Source of the DNA: Paenibacillus endoradicis
GTDB taxonomy: Bacteria > Bacillota > Bacilli > Paenibacillales > Paenibacillaceae
Direction: 5' to 3'
NCBI RefSeq assembly: GCF_024721975.1
Contig: NZ_JANQBB010000006.1
Coordinates: 310,001-374,000 of the forward strand
DNA: 64,000 nucleotides
This document shows, piece after piece, positions 9,354 through 18,197 of the stretch; within the stretch, counting starts at the first letter, position 1; the number at the start of each line of letters is the position of its first letter. The notes under the pieces are model-generated. The model worked only from the letters and a program-made list of their open reading frames with translations. It had not been told where the DNA came from and did no database searches. A program made the position numbers and the translations under genes.

Positions 9354-9515
9354 ATGTTTACACTTCAAGAAAAGCAATTTCTACTGCAATTATTGAAGAG
9401 CAAGACACGCTGGGGTTGGTTCAATCGCAAGAAAAAGCAAACAATGCAGCAAGAGTTGATTGAGAAGATTGAGCAGATGGTGCGGAATGAGCAAGTCAAC
9501 AAGTCTCACTTGTAG
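9354..9515 (+). CDS. Small hypothetical protein (53 aa)
   Basis: A short ORF with an AGGAG ribosome site 7 nt before the ATG, starting 20 bp after the GH42 stop and thus probably cotranscribed. The product is highly charged: MFTLQEKQFLLQLLKS, a basic WFNRKKKQ segment, then an amphipathic helix (MQQELIEKIEQMV). No membrane segment or known domain is seen. The TAG stop is immediately followed by a dispersed repeat element, so the original C-terminus may have been altered by its insertion. I cannot assign a function. Confidence 0.55.
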   Translation: MFTLQEKQFLLQLLKSKTRWGWFNRKKKQTMQQELIEKIEQMVRNEQVNKSHL

Positions 9516-9674
9516 GCTCACTTGTGATCACGATGCCATGCTACGTAGTCTATTCGACTGCGAAGATGGCATTCATCGCTTGTTCCAGTGCTCATGTACC
9601 AACTACGTACATTCCGCGCTTCGCTTCACTAGCTTCATACCATCTTCTTGGTGCTGACAAGCGAGCAGGCCCAT
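9516..9674 (+). repeat. Dispersed ~155-bp element, copy E1 (starts at a stop codon)
   Basis: This stretch closely matches the reverse complement of 51939-52096. Shared blocks include CTTGTGATCACGATG, ATTCGACTGCGAA, GTGCTCATGTACCAA and CATCTTCTTGGTGCTGACAA. It begins directly after the TAG of the small ORF, and its distal end runs into a 74-bp tandem array. No transposase or terminal target duplication is visible. Confidence 0.85.
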
Positions 9675-9942
9675 TTGAAACCACTTGCATGTATTTCTTC
9701 GTTGCATTTCACAAACAAAGCTTCTTGGTGATGACTAGCGAGCACACTCACTTGGTTCATCTTTGTGTCGCTACGTTGCATTTCACAAACAAAGCTTCTT
9801 GGTGATGACAAGCGAGCACACTCACTTGGTTCATCTTGGTGTCGCTACGTTGCATTTCACACAACAGGCTTCTTGGTGATGACAAGCGAGCACGCTCACT
9901 TGGTTCATCTTTGTGGCACTTCGTTGCACCTAGCTCAGCAGC
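9644..9942 (+). repeat. Tandem array, four units of ~74 bp
   Basis: Units start at 9644 (77 bp, most diverged), 9721, 9795 and 9869, each opening with CTTCTTGGTG. The last three are close copies with a 74-bp period. The units are contiguous without spacers, which rules out CRISPR. ORFs through the array have no ribosome sites and are repeat artefacts. Confidence 0.9.
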
Positions 9943-10066
9943 GGAGAGGATTAATCGTTCGTGGAAAAGCGATAGCGGTCGTTTTTGTCCTCGGATTTAT
10001 ACCTCTATTACTTTTCAATAAATCCGAGGACAACGGCGATTGGAACAACGATTAGTCATCGCAGCG
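9941..10066 (+). repeat. Palindromic dispersed element, copy P1
   Basis: An intergenic element with nested inverted repeats. The inner arms GTCCTCGGATTTAT and ATAAATCCGAGGAC form a perfect 14-bp stem; the outer arms read TTAATCGTT and AACGATTAG. Sister copies lie at 12126-12250, 25589-25843 and 54515-54640. Confidence 0.9.
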
Positions 10067-10178
10067 TCACACGAGCACTACTTCATATCATTGCTACAAA
10101 GCAGTACTACAATCGCTTAGTCATCCGGCGTCACCAAAACAGCATCACTACAACTAGATTTCGACATCAGGAGGTTTC
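10067..10178. other. Short gap before the ydjM-like gene
   Basis: About 110 bp between repeat P1 and the YdjM-like gene. It ends with an AGGAGG site 4 nt before the ATG. I see no clear promoter. Confidence 0.4.
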
Positions 10179-10829
10179 ATGAACGGAAAAACACATTTAG
10201 CGATTGGAGCTACGATTGGGGCGGCATGTACACTGTACTTTTCACCCGCGCAACAATTAGAATCCATCGTTGCATATATTGGGGTAGCAAGTTTCTCAGC
10301 TCTAGCTGCTGATCTTGATGGCCCCAGTATTCTAACAAGAAAATTAACAAAGATCAGTCGTAATCTTCATCAGTTTGCATTGATTGGCGGTATTGCTGGT
10401 TTAGCCTTCTCTCTTTACTTATGGTTAACAACTTCTACATTCTCTCCATTATGGATCGGTGCATCAGTTGCAGCTATCCTTATCGGTCTTATTGTTAATC
10501 GCAGTGCTATGCGCAATGCATTAGTGAGCATGGTCGGTGCTGGGATTGGGGTATATGGAATTTCACAAAGTTGGTATTGGCTTATTGGTCTTGGTATATT
10601 TATTATAATCGCTCCTTGGCTCAAACATCGTGGACTAACTCATACGATTTGGATCTTACCAATATGGGGACTAATTGGCTATGGATTAGAGCAACAACTA
10701 GCAATTGAGGGCCTTGGCTTAACAGCAATTCTTGGTTATCTATCGCATATTATCACAGATATGTTAACGCCTGCTGGTGTACGTTGGCTATATCCATTAA
10801 CGAAGAAAAAATTCAAGCTGAAATTTTAA
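10179..10829 (+). CDS. YdjM-like membrane-bound metal-dependent hydrolase family protein
   Basis: A 216-residue protein of the YdjM/PF04307 family. It starts with MNGKTHLAIGA, where the His in the KTHLAIG motif is a conserved putative metal ligand; further signatures are LAADLDGPSI (DxD type), KHRGLTHT and GYLSHIITDMLTPAGVRWL near the C-terminus. Hydrophobic stretches between these motifs predict a multi-span inner-membrane protein. Family members are annotated as metal-dependent hydrolases, but the reaction is unestablished. Repeat P1 lies upstream and a strong terminator follows. It is convergent with ppaC. Confidence 0.85.
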   Translation: MNGKTHLAIGATIGAACTLYFSPAQQLESIVAYIGVASFSALAADLDGPSILTRKLTKISRNLHQFALIGGIAGLAFSLYLWLTTSTFSPLWIGASVAAILIGLIVNRSAMRNALVSMVGAGIGVYGISQSWYWLIGLGIFIIIAPWLKHRGLTHTIWILPIWGLIGYGLEQQLAIEGLGLTAILGYLSHIITDMLTPAGVRWLYPLTKKKFKLKF

Positions 10830-10870
10830 TTTATCTTAATGTTACTAGATTCATATAGTTACATCTACGT

Positions 10871-10909
10871 AAAAGGAGCAGTCCTCGATTATCGAGAACT
10901 GCTCCTTTT
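10871..10909. terminator. Bidirectional terminator between the ydjM-like gene and ppaC
   Basis: Arms AAAAGGAGCAGT and ACTGCTCCTTTT close a hairpin flanked by A-rich and T-rich sequence, so it can end transcription in both directions. Confidence 0.93.
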
Positions 10910-10956
10910 CGTTACTGCTACATACAATTAAATATGTGGCCTATTATAGAGGTATC

Positions 10957-11889
10957 TTATAGAGCACTCAATGTCTCAGTTAATACCGGAACGATTTGAG
11001 ATTTACGAGATACTACACCTTTTAATAATGCAGTGTTATTATCAAGTGTTACGTTATATGCTTTTTCTACAGCAGAAGCTTGTTTACCTAGAGCTAGTGC
11101 AACTGAATCATTGTTAAGAATATCAGTTGTAACTAATAAGAATAGATCAAGTCCTTTTGCATCAATAATCGCTTGCAGAGCGGGCTCAAGTTCAGCTTGA
11201 CGAGATAGAACATCATTCGTATCTACAGCATTCACTTGCGCAATTTCAACTTTATAGTTACCCATAGAGAACTCTTTTGCATCAAGGGAAATTAATTGTG
11301 CAATTGTTTTGTCACTTAGGTCTGCACCAGCTTTAAGCATCTCAAGACCGTATACTTGTGGATCAACACCAGCGATAGCTGCAAGCTCATTAGCTGCTGC
11401 AACATCTTGCTCTGTGCAAGTTGGAGATTTGAATAGAAGAGAATCAGAAATGATTGCTGATAACATAAGACCAGCAACTTCTTTCGTTACTGCTACGCCA
11501 TTTTCTTTATGAAGCTTATTAAGAATTGTAGCAGTACAACCAACTGGCTCAGCACGGAAATATAGAGGAGCACTAGTCTCAAAGTTCGCAATACGGTGAT
11601 GATCGATAACTTCAACAACTCTTACTTGATCGATATCATCAGCACTTTGTTGACGCTCATTGTGGTCAACAAGAATAACTTCACTTACTTCATTAGCAAC
11701 AGTTGCGACATAACGAGGAGCTTCTACTCCAAAATAGTCCAATGCATATTGAGTCTCACCATTAACATCGCCTAGACGAACAGCTTCTACATCTGCACCA
11801 AGTTTAGTTTTCAAGTCAGCATATACTAACGCTGACGTAATTGTATCCGTATCAGGATTTTTGTGACCGAAAATTAAAGTTTTTGACAT
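10957..11889 (-). CDS. ppaC: Manganese-dependent inorganic pyrophosphatase (family II, DHH)
   Basis: A 310-residue cytosolic family II pyrophosphatase that hydrolyses PPi to phosphate using Mn2+. The DHH-phosphoesterase motifs are intact: GHKNPDTDT (HxxxDxD), LVDHNE and [10 protein letters not shown]; the C-terminal DHHA2 substrate domain contains the SRKSQIVP signature. The length fits the normal 305-310 residues and there is no CBS/DRTGG insert, so the regulated form is excluded. AAGGAG lies upstream of the ATG. The gene is monocistronic, with a terminator downstream. An Mn-dependent housekeeping enzyme lies in the same window as the Mn-riboswitch-controlled TerC gene, though nothing in the sequence links the two. 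Confidence 0.97.
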   Translation of the reverse strand: MSKTLIFGHKNPDTDTITSALVYADLKTKLGADVEAVRLGDVNGETQYALDYFGVEAPRYVATVANEVSEVILVDHNERQQSADDIDQVRVVEVIDHHRIANFETSAPLYFRAEPVGCTATILNKLHKENGVAVTKEVAGLMLSAIISDSLLFKSPTCTEQDVAAANELAAIAGVDPQVYGLEMLKAGADLSDKTIAQLISLDAKEFSMGNYKVEIAQVNAVDTNDVLSRQAELEPALQAIIDAKGLDLFLLVTTDILNNDSVALALGKQASAVEKAYNVTLDNNTALLKGVVSRKSQIVPVLTETLSAL

Positions 11890-12125
11890 GTTTTTTTAAC
11901 TCCTTAAATTTTTTATTTTCTTCTTGATACCCTTCATCTTAACAAAAGATAAAGAAATATCGGAAGCATATTTGTTATACAAATAATATGAGTACATTCT
12001 GACTGACAAGCATCTAACAAATATTATACTCTGTTTCCCGCATTATTCCTAGTCTTTTACTATGAATATTCTCCCTGTTTTTGTATAATTACAGATTCTA
12101 AGTCCTTCTCCTCATCCAATTAGAA
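11890..12125. other. Upstream region of ppaC
   Basis: AT-rich gap expected to contain the ppaC promoter. A TATAAT is visible on the minus strand near 12028, but no convincing -35 accompanies it. No gene is seen. Confidence 0.35.
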
Positions 12126-12250
12126 ACGGAGAGGACTAATCATTGTGGAAAAGCGATAGCGGTCGTTTTTGTCTTCGGATTTATACTCAAATTAATATTA
12201 CAATAAATCCGAGGACAACGGCGATTGGAACAACGATTGGTCATCGCAGT
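12126..12250 (+). repeat. Palindromic dispersed element, copy P2
   Basis: Same orientation and nearly the same sequence as P1, sharing AAAAGCGATAGCGGTCG and ACAACGGCGATTGGAACAAC. The inner stem has one C-to-T change that keeps a G:U pair in RNA. P1 and P2 bracket the ydjM-like/ppaC gene pair as direct repeats. Confidence 0.9.
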
Positions 12251-12275
12251 GGACAAACCCTCCCACCAGAAAACA

Positions 12276-12323
12276 GTAAAAAAGCTACAGTCTTGCATCG
12301 ATACAACATGCAAGACAATAGCT
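12276..12323 (-). terminator. Rho-independent terminator of thrC
   Basis: The minus strand reads AGCTATTGTCTTGCAT, a 9-base loop, ATGCAAGACTGTAGCT and then six T, starting 16 bp past the thrC stop codon. Confidence 0.9.
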
Positions 12324-12338
12324 CATACCTATTAATAA

Positions 12339-13733
12339 TTACGAACGATAGAATTGTTCAATTGTAGCAGCGATCGCCGCTTTGTCACCCGCAATGCGAG
12401 TTTGGCGTTGCGATTGATTGAATAACGCTTGAATTTGTTCTGGGTATTGTTGTTCAATTCCACATAATTCAATAGCTTCGTTGAATTTCCCAGGATGAGC
12501 AGTAGCAAGAGAAATTGTAATTTCACCTTCACCAGCACATTGCTTCGCAGCTGCAACACCACATGCACTATGCGGATCCAACAAGTAGTTTGTCTCTTCT
12601 TTATAATTAGAAATAGTAGCAAGACATTCTGCACCTAGAACGCCATGAGCAGCAAATTCAGCTTGAACTTTAGCAAGAGCTTCTGCAGAGATTGAAATTT
12701 CACCTTCAACTTTGAATTGTTCCATTATTGAAGTAATTAGCTCAGCGTCTTCACCAAGGACATAATACAAGTAACGCTCGAAGTTACTTGCCACTTGAAT
12801 ATCCATAGAAGGACTATGCGTCATACGGAAATCACCAGGCATATACACACCTTCGTTAATAAAGCGCTCTAAAATATTGTTTTCATTTGTAGCTAAGATC
12901 AATTTATTAATAGGTAGTCCCATACGCTTAGCTAGATAGCCTGCGAAAATATCTCCGAAGTTACCAGTTGGCACGCTGAAGTTCACTTTAACTGAACCTG
13001 TTTCTTTCGCAACTTGGAAGTAAGCGTAGAAATAATACACAGTTTGCGCAAGGATACGAACAAAGTTAATAGAATTAATCGCTGCAAGTTGATTTTCAGC
13101 TTTGAAATCAAGATCTGCAAATAGCTCTTTAATGATTCGTTGGCAATCATCAAAATTACCATCAACTGAGAGATTCAATACATTATCTTCTTGGACCGTT
13201 GTCATTTGCAATTCTTGTACTTTACTTACTTTACCATGTGGATGTAGAATACAAATTTTAATGCCTTCTTTACCACGTACGCCTTCAATTGCTGATGCAC
13301 CTGTATCGCCTGATGTCGCACCAAGAATATGAATTTTCGCACCTTTCTTTTTCGCAACATAGGAATAGAATTGACCCATAAATTGTAGCGCGATATCTTT
13401 AAAAGCAAATGTTGGTCCGTGGAACAACTCCAATAAATATAGCTCATCAGATAGCTTTTTCACTGGTGTTACTTCTGGATGACGGAATGTGCTGTAACTT
13501 GCAGTTACTAATTCCTTCAATTCATCTGCTGGAATTTCATCATTCGTGAAATATGAGAATATTTCAAGCACTAGCTCTGTATAGCTTAGCTTGCTCCAAG
13601 CCTGTAATGTACCTTCAGAGAAAGTTGGGATTTCCTTAGGGATTAGTAAGCCACCATCATTAGCAAGACCCATCATGAATGCATCGACAAAACCAATACT
13701 ACCAACTTTACCTCTTGTACTAATGTACTCCAT
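12339..13733 (-). CDS. thrC: Threonine synthase
   Basis: A 464-residue PLP enzyme converting O-phosphohomoserine to threonine in the cytosol. It is the longer, E. coli/yeast-like type: the N-terminal domain begins MEYISTRGKVGSIGFVDAFM, and the PLP lysine lies in the motif TFAFKDIALQFMGQF. The phosphate-binding glycine loop (GATSGDTG) and the C-terminal ATAHPGKF segment are intact. This type differs from the shorter B. subtilis ThrC, which is genetically linked to hom and thrB; neither gene is nearby here. AGGAGG lies 7 nt before the ATG, inside a conserved hairpin leader (13741-13813). Confidence 0.96.
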   Translation of the reverse strand: MEYISTRGKVGSIGFVDAFMMGLANDGGLLIPKEIPTFSEGTLQAWSKLSYTELVLEIFSYFTNDEIPADELKELVTASYSTFRHPEVTPVKKLSDELYLLELFHGPTFAFKDIALQFMGQFYSYVAKKKGAKIHILGATSGDTGASAIEGVRGKEGIKICILHPHGKVSKVQELQMTTVQEDNVLNLSVDGNFDDCQRIIKELFADLDFKAENQLAAINSINFVRILAQTVYYFYAYFQVAKETGSVKVNFSVPTGNFGDIFAGYLAKRMGLPINKLILATNENNILERFINEGVYMPGDFRMTHSPSMDIQVASNFERYLYYVLGEDAELITSIMEQFKVEGEISISAEALAKVQAEFAAHGVLGAECLATISNYKEETNYLLDPHSACGVAAAKQCAGEGEITISLATAHPGKFNEAIELCGIEQQYPEQIQALFNQSQRQTRIAGDKAAIAATIEQFYRS

Positions 13734-13740
13734 TATTCTT

Positions 13741-13813
13741 CCTCCTAAAACTTTTCATTAGCTTCTCAATATAACTTCATAGAAATGAAAAGTTACTCCG
13801 GAAGCGTAAGCTA
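13741..13813 (-). promoter_or_regulatory. Hairpin 5' leader of thrC (AAAAGTTTTAGGAGG family)
   Basis: A perfect 11-bp inverted repeat (AACTTTTCATT at 13749-13759 with 13784-13794) stands directly upstream of the thrC ribosome site. On the minus strand GCTTACGCTTCCGG and GTAACTTTTCATT precede the loop, and AATGAAAAGTTTTAGGAGG follows. The same arrangement occurs before three other genes in the window. Confidence 0.75.
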
Positions 13814-14090
13814 GAAATATCCTTGTAGTTCTCAATTTGACTTACATACAAAAAATAAGTAGCATCGAGAGCATAAGTACTCTATTGCACTTTCGTACAT
13901 GAACTATTAATTGCATTTTACCATCGTTTGCCCGAAAAATGAATGTTCAATTTGTACAATAGCTTATTATTCAAATGCTGGCAATCGCATCAGGTAGAAA
14001 TTACAAGATCACATTATTGCAACATTATGCTTGTTCCTATCGTTTAATTCATATAACTCTACACTATTCTAACATAACAGGTGACTACTT
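13814..14090. other. Divergent gap between thrC and the MBOAT gene
   Basis: About 280 bp of AT-rich sequence that must hold promoters for both directions. I see no RNA gene, repeat or credible ORF in it. Confidence 0.4.
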
Positions 14091-15494
14091 ATGGTTTTTA
14101 GCAGCTTATTATTTATTGTTTTCTTTCTTCCAACCGTTCTATTCCTATATTACATTAGTCCACCGAAGTTTCGAAATTGGATTCTTCTTATCAGCTCGTT
14201 CATATTCTACGCATGGGGCGAACCGATCTATATAGTCCTTCTGCTAGTATCTACGACAACTGATTTTTGGTTAGGCAAATGGATTGGGAACACGCAGCGG
14301 GGTGAGCGATCGCGCAAAACCATGCTCATTATTTCCATTTCCATTAACTTAGCTGTCCTATTTTTCTTCAAATATGCTGGTTTCCTGATCGAGAATTTGA
14401 ATAATATTTTTGGTACTACTATTGCAGATTTAGACTTACCATTACCAATCGGTATTTCGTTCTATACATTTCAATCGATCTCATACATCGTGGATGTGTA
14501 TCGACGCAAAGTTGAACCACAACAGCATTGGGTTCCCTTTGCCACCTATATTGCGCTTTTCCCACAACTAGTCGCTGGACCAATTGTCCAATATAGTACA
14601 ATCGCAGCGCAACTGAACAATCGTAAATTTAAGGAATCGGAATTTGCAGAAGGCATTCAACGCTTTATTCGCGGTCTTGCCAAAAAAGTACTGCTTGCCA
14701 ATAATATTGGTTTGCTTTGGGATCACATTCAATCTCAGCCAATGGACACCATGTCAATCTGGCTAGCTTGGCTCGGTATTATTGCATTTGCCTTCCAGAT
14801 CTACTTCGATTTCAGTGGTTACTCGGATATGGCAATTGGGCTTGGACTTATGTTTGGCTTCCGATTCAATGAAAACTTTAATCTACCTTACCTAGCTAGA
14901 AGTATTACAGACTTTTGGAGAAGATGGCATATTTCACTTAGTAGCTGGTTCAGAGATTATGTATATATTCCACTCGGTGGTAATCGACAAGGACTTTGGA
15001 AACAACTAAGAAATATAATGATTGTCTGGGCACTTACTGGAATATGGCATGGTGCGAGCTGGAATTTTGCATTATGGGGTATCTATTTCGGAATCATACT
15101 TATATGCGAGAAGCTATTCCTACTGAAATGGTTAACTCGTTCTCCGCGATGGTTACAGCATAGTTACGCCATTATTCTAATATTGTGCGGATGGGTATTA
15201 TTCGTATTCGAAGATATGACCATCATGGGGCAATATATAATGTCAATGCTTGGCATGCATGAAGGTTCAACATGGATTAGTGATGAGTTATTATTCCAAC
15301 TTAGAAATTACTTTGTGTTACTAGCGATTCTCGTTATTGTATCCATTTCACCAAAATTTAAGTTGTGGAATCGATTCACACACTCCAATCGTGGCATGAT
15401 TATTGTCTGGGCAATTCATATGTTATTGTTATTCGTATCTATAGCGTATCTAGTGGATGCGAGTTTCAACCCATTTCTATACTTCCGTTTCTAG
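14091..15494 (+). CDS. MBOAT-family O-acyltransferase (AlgI/DltB-like)
   Basis: A 467-residue polytopic membrane protein. It begins MVFSSLLFIVFFLPTVLFLYY, has the AlgI signature region PIGISFYTFQSISYIVDVYR, FWRRWHISLSSWFRDYVYIPLGG, and the catalytic histidine in LTGIWHGASWNFALWG. These proteins move acyl (usually acetyl) groups across the membrane onto an extracellular polysaccharide or wall polymer. AGGTG lies 7 nt before the ATG. The next gene encodes a DHHW protein, the usual extracytoplasmic partner that completes the transfer. The acceptor polymer is unknown; no polymer-synthesis genes are adjacent. Confidence 0.93.
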   Translation: MVFSSLLFIVFFLPTVLFLYYISPPKFRNWILLISSFIFYAWGEPIYIVLLLVSTTTDFWLGKWIGNTQRGERSRKTMLIISISINLAVLFFFKYAGFLIENLNNIFGTTIADLDLPLPIGISFYTFQSISYIVDVYRRKVEPQQHWVPFATYIALFPQLVAGPIVQYSTIAAQLNNRKFKESEFAEGIQRFIRGLAKKVLLANNIGLLWDHIQSQPMDTMSIWLAWLGIIAFAFQIYFDFSGYSDMAIGLGLMFGFRFNENFNLPYLARSITDFWRRWHISLSSWFRDYVYIPLGGNRQGLWKQLRNIMIVWALTGIWHGASWNFALWGIYFGIILICEKLFLLKWLTRSPRWLQHSYAIILILCGWVLFVFEDMTIMGQYIMSMLGMHEGSTWISDELLFQLRNYFVLLAILVIVSISPKFKLWNRFTHSNRGMIIVWAIHMLLLFVSIAYLVDASFNPFLYFRF

Positions 15495-15576
15495 ATAGGT
15501 AATTCAAAAAGCGGACTTATGATAACGATGATCACGCTAACGTAGTTCAAAAAGCACGAATATTTGCCTATTCTTT

Positions 15577-15635
15577 CGAAGTACTTTTCTTTGCATAGAT
15601 GATTTACTTCAAGTAAGAAAAGTTTAAGGAGTTAC
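15577..15635 (+). promoter_or_regulatory. Hairpin 5' leader of the DHHW gene (AAAAGTTTTAGGAGG family)
   Basis: CTTTCGAAGTACTTTTCTT is followed by a loop and AAGAAAAGTTTAAGGAG before the ATG at 15640. The arms ACTTTTCTT (15583-15591) and AAGAAAAGT (15615-15623) pair perfectly. The layout matches the leaders of thrC, nitroreductase and GH26. Confidence 0.65.
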
Positions 15636-15639
15636 AACG

Positions 15640-16800
15640 ATGACTAACAAATGGAATACCAAATTGTATATTATTGGGTTTACGGTGATGCTTGGTGGAT
15701 TACTTATTCTGTTCATTGTCTCACCTAAAGGTACTTTTTCTCAGTTTGAGAATCGAACACTACAAAGCAAGGTTTCTTTCAGCTGGGAAGCATTAGTGGA
15801 TAAATCATTTGCAGAAGATACGGAAACGTATCTTTCCGATCAATTCCCATTTCGCCAACAATGGTTTATGGTCAAATCTATTGCTGAACAAGCGCGCCTG
15901 ATGACCGTCAACAATGGAATTATTCATGGAGAAAATGGATACTTATTCGAACCATTGAAAGAGCCTATCTGGGAAGATGTAGAAAAGTATGTGGATAGCA
16001 TTAACAAATTCCAAGGGGGTTTTGCTAATACACATATGTCACTATTATTAGCGCCTACTTCAGTGGAAATGTATCCACAATTTTTACCAAAATGGAGCAC
16101 TTCTTTCTCTCAGAAACTTACTAATGATACCATTCAAACTTTTTTATCCACAGATATTAATTTCATTGATGGCATCGATGCCCTTCAACCGCATATAGCT
16201 GGTGAGAATAACCTATATTTCCGCAATGATCACCACTGGACGAGCTATGGAGCGTATTTTGCTTATGCGGAGTATATGAATAGCATTGGCATAGAACCTA
16301 TTGCTTTGGATGAATTGCAGCCTAACATAATGTCATCAGACTTCCTTGGCAGCTATGACACAAAAGGACAATTTTGGGGAGCACAACCTGATGAAATTGT
16401 AGCTTTTACTAATCCATGGTTTAGCTCACAGATGTTTATTGCTGATGATGAATCGACTAGCGATTCGTTGTACTATGATACCTTCTTAGATGTGAAAGAT
16501 CAGTATAGTTATTATCTAGGTGGCGTTCATGCACTTATGACAATTACGAATGAACCGATCAATGGACAAACAGCAAAGAAACCTGAAATCGACAAATTAC
16601 TTGTCATTAAAGATTCTTATGCGCATAATTTTATTCCTTTACTAGTAAACCACGCTCGTGAAATCCATGTTGTTGATCTGCGTTATTATAACGGTTCAAT
16701 GAAAGCTTATATGGAGCAAGAACAATTTGATGAAGTGTTATTACTTTACAATACGCCAACATTTGTTTCTGAACGTAGTTTGCTTAATTTGAAATATTAA
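15640..16800 (+). CDS. DHHW-family protein, AlgJ/AlgX-like partner of the MBOAT acyltransferase
   Basis: A 386-residue protein with one N-terminal membrane anchor (about residues 10-30) and an extracytoplasmic SGNH-like domain. The family hallmark is YFRNDHHWTSYGAYFAYAEY; a further conserved block near the C-terminus is LLVIKDSYAHNFIPLL, carrying the Asp-Ser pair. FENRTLQ and YLSDQFPFRQQW near the N-terminus are also typical. It lies 145 bp after the MBOAT gene on the same strand. By analogy with AlgI-AlgJ/AlgX, the MBOAT exports the acyl group and this protein places it on the polymer. It ends only 7 bp from the convergent DUF72 gene, with no obvious terminator between. Confidence 0.9.
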   Translation: MTNKWNTKLYIIGFTVMLGGLLILFIVSPKGTFSQFENRTLQSKVSFSWEALVDKSFAEDTETYLSDQFPFRQQWFMVKSIAEQARLMTVNNGIIHGENGYLFEPLKEPIWEDVEKYVDSINKFQGGFANTHMSLLLAPTSVEMYPQFLPKWSTSFSQKLTNDTIQTFLSTDINFIDGIDALQPHIAGENNLYFRNDHHWTSYGAYFAYAEYMNSIGIEPIALDELQPNIMSSDFLGSYDTKGQFWGAQPDEIVAFTNPWFSSQMFIADDESTSDSLYYDTFLDVKDQYSYYLGGVHALMTITNEPINGQTAKKPEIDKLLVIKDSYAHNFIPLLVNHAREIHVVDLRYYNGSMKAYMEQEQFDEVLLLYNTPTFVSERSLLNLKY

Positions 16801-16807
16801 TTATGAA

Positions 16808-17686
16808 TTAGAATAGTTCCAACTGCTCGACGCTCTGAGGTAATGCTTCCATAGGATGCTTTCCATCAGGGCGTTGTTGCCCTAAAAGTATCATAAGTTG
16901 CTTCGCATTATGGGCTGCATGACCACCTGAGTTATTATTAAATATGACAAATACATCTTCACTACCTTGAGATAACTGTTCAAGCCTCGGTAACCACTCC
17001 GCTAACTGTTGCTCGCTATAATCGTACAAATACCTTACTTCTCGCCACTTATCATCTCCTGTATCGTTCCAACCGCTCTCATTGCGACCATGCAATCTAA
17101 CCATCGTTAATGTTTCATTCGTCGATTCTATAATCATCGGTATACTTCCATCCCCAGCTTGTGGTTCATCACATACACTATGGATCCATTGTTCATCTTT
17201 CATAAATTGAATCGTCTTCGCTCTCATCTCATCTCTAAACCAGCTCTGATGCCGGAATTCAAGCGCACAGGGAATATTGTTCATTAGTTTCTTCGTTGCG
17301 CGAAGTACCATCACATGCTTGGTCATACAATCAAACCAAGGCGGATATTGAAATAAAACACATATTAGCCGATCATGCTCAATTAAAGGCTGAATCATCG
17401 CAAGAAATGCAGCAAACATTTCCTCTCGTTTTGAAGCAACATCAGAACTCCCACGTTGATGACCGGTCATACCTTGATATGCCTTCACTATAAATTTGAA
17501 ATGAGGTGGAGTTTGAGCCATCCATTGACGCATTCTCTCTGGGGACTGTATCGCATAGAATGTACTATCAATTTCAACAATTTCAAAATGCTTCGTGTAT
17601 ACTGATAGTCTATCTGTACTTTTCGTACCTTTAGAATATAGTGAATCATGATCACCCCATCCACCAAGCCCAATGTAAATGCTCAT
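16808..17686 (-). CDS. DUF72 (YecE-like) TIM-barrel protein
   Basis: A 292-residue cytosolic protein of the DUF72/YecE family. Conserved features are IGLGGWGDHDSLY near the N-terminus, FEIVEIDSTFYAI, FKFIVKAYQGMTGH, ALEFRHQSWF and MVRLHGRN, plus the C-terminal VFVIFNNNSGGHAAHNA. The fold is a TIM barrel resembling sugar-phosphate isomerases, but no reaction is established. The ATG overlaps the stop of the MEKHLA gene as TAATG, so the two are translationally coupled. Cotranscription with a MEKHLA sensor-type protein suggests that the two act together; that is inference. Confidence 0.9.
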   Translation of the reverse strand: MSIYIGLGGWGDHDSLYSKGTKSTDRLSVYTKHFEIVEIDSTFYAIQSPERMRQWMAQTPPHFKFIVKAYQGMTGHQRGSSDVASKREEMFAAFLAMIQPLIEHDRLICVLFQYPPWFDCMTKHVMVLRATKKLMNNIPCALEFRHQSWFRDEMRAKTIQFMKDEQWIHSVCDEPQAGDGSIPMIIESTNETLTMVRLHGRNESGWNDTGDDKWREVRYLYDYSEQQLAEWLPRLEQLSQGSEDVFVIFNNNSGGHAAHNAKQLMILLGQQRPDGKHPMEALPQSVEQLELF

Positions 17687-18144
17687 TACATCACCTCAAC
17701 TCCATTATTGATATACTCATAATCAGAAAATGTTGCCGCTTGACCACAGTATTTCCCTCTTTCATCAATCAAATTCCATACGGTTGCTTTCTTAATATAA
17801 AACCGTTTCCCAGAGCTAGAAATGCGAACCCCTGTATAATTTGCTACGTATCCATTATTCGTAACTTCCGACATAAAGTTTGCTCTTTCTACTCTTTCCA
17901 TTGGCTCTGCGGTCAACCTTGAAGGTGTAGAAGTAAATTGTTCTTCTGTCATTTCCCATAACAACATTGCACGTTCATTTCCATAATTCAAGATCGGATC
18001 AGCCTCAGTACCGTGCGATAAAATTATGCAATTAGCTTTATTCAATTGGTCCAATAATGGTATCTCTTGAACCTCATCAACTAGCTTATTTCCCGTCCAA
18101 CGATTATAACTATGTATCAATAAACGCGCATGACTTTCCGTCAT
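17686..18144 (-). CDS. MEKHLA-domain protein
   Basis: A 152-residue single-domain protein matching MEKHLA (PF08670), a PAS-related sensory fold first described in plant HD-ZIP III factors and bacterial proteins. Visible blocks are LLIHSYNRWTGNKLV, ILSHGTEADPILNYGN, LWEMTEEQFTSTPSRLTAEP and ATVWNLIDERG. I place the start at 18144 (MTESHAR), 9 nt after GGGGG; the ATG three codons upstream abuts that run. The ribosome site lies inside the 3' arm of the terminator that ends the TerC gene, so translation from read-through RNA would be blocked (see the terminator entry). Ligand and partner are unknown; DUF72 is coupled downstream. Confidence 0.85.
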   Translation of the reverse strand: MTESHARLLIHSYNRWTGNKLVDEVQEIPLLDQLNKANCIILSHGTEADPILNYGNERAMLLWEMTEEQFTSTPSRLTAEPMERVERANFMSEVTNNGYVANYTGVRISSSGKRFYIKKATVWNLIDERGKYCGQAATFSDYEYINNGVEVM

Positions 18145-18197
18145 AAAAAACATCCCCCATTCTTGCTTAGCTTCACTTTAGCAAGTGTGGGGGATGT
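18144..18197 (-). terminator. terC terminator overlapping the MEKHLA ribosome site and start codon
   Basis: On the minus strand ACATCCCCCA and TGGGGGATGT pair, with an inner CTTGCT/AGCAAG stem, and the U-tract TTTTTT runs into the MEKHLA ATG. The GGGGG of the 3' arm is also that gene's Shine-Dalgarno run. A candidate promoter (TTGTCA 18198-18203, 17 bp, TAAAGT 18175-18180) would start RNA within or just after the loop, freeing the ribosome site. Confidence 0.8.

Noticed and set aside
9460..10182. Series of overlapping short ORFs on the plus strand
   Set aside because: They lie in E1, the 74-bp array and P1, lack ribosome sites and repeat the same artefact sequence.
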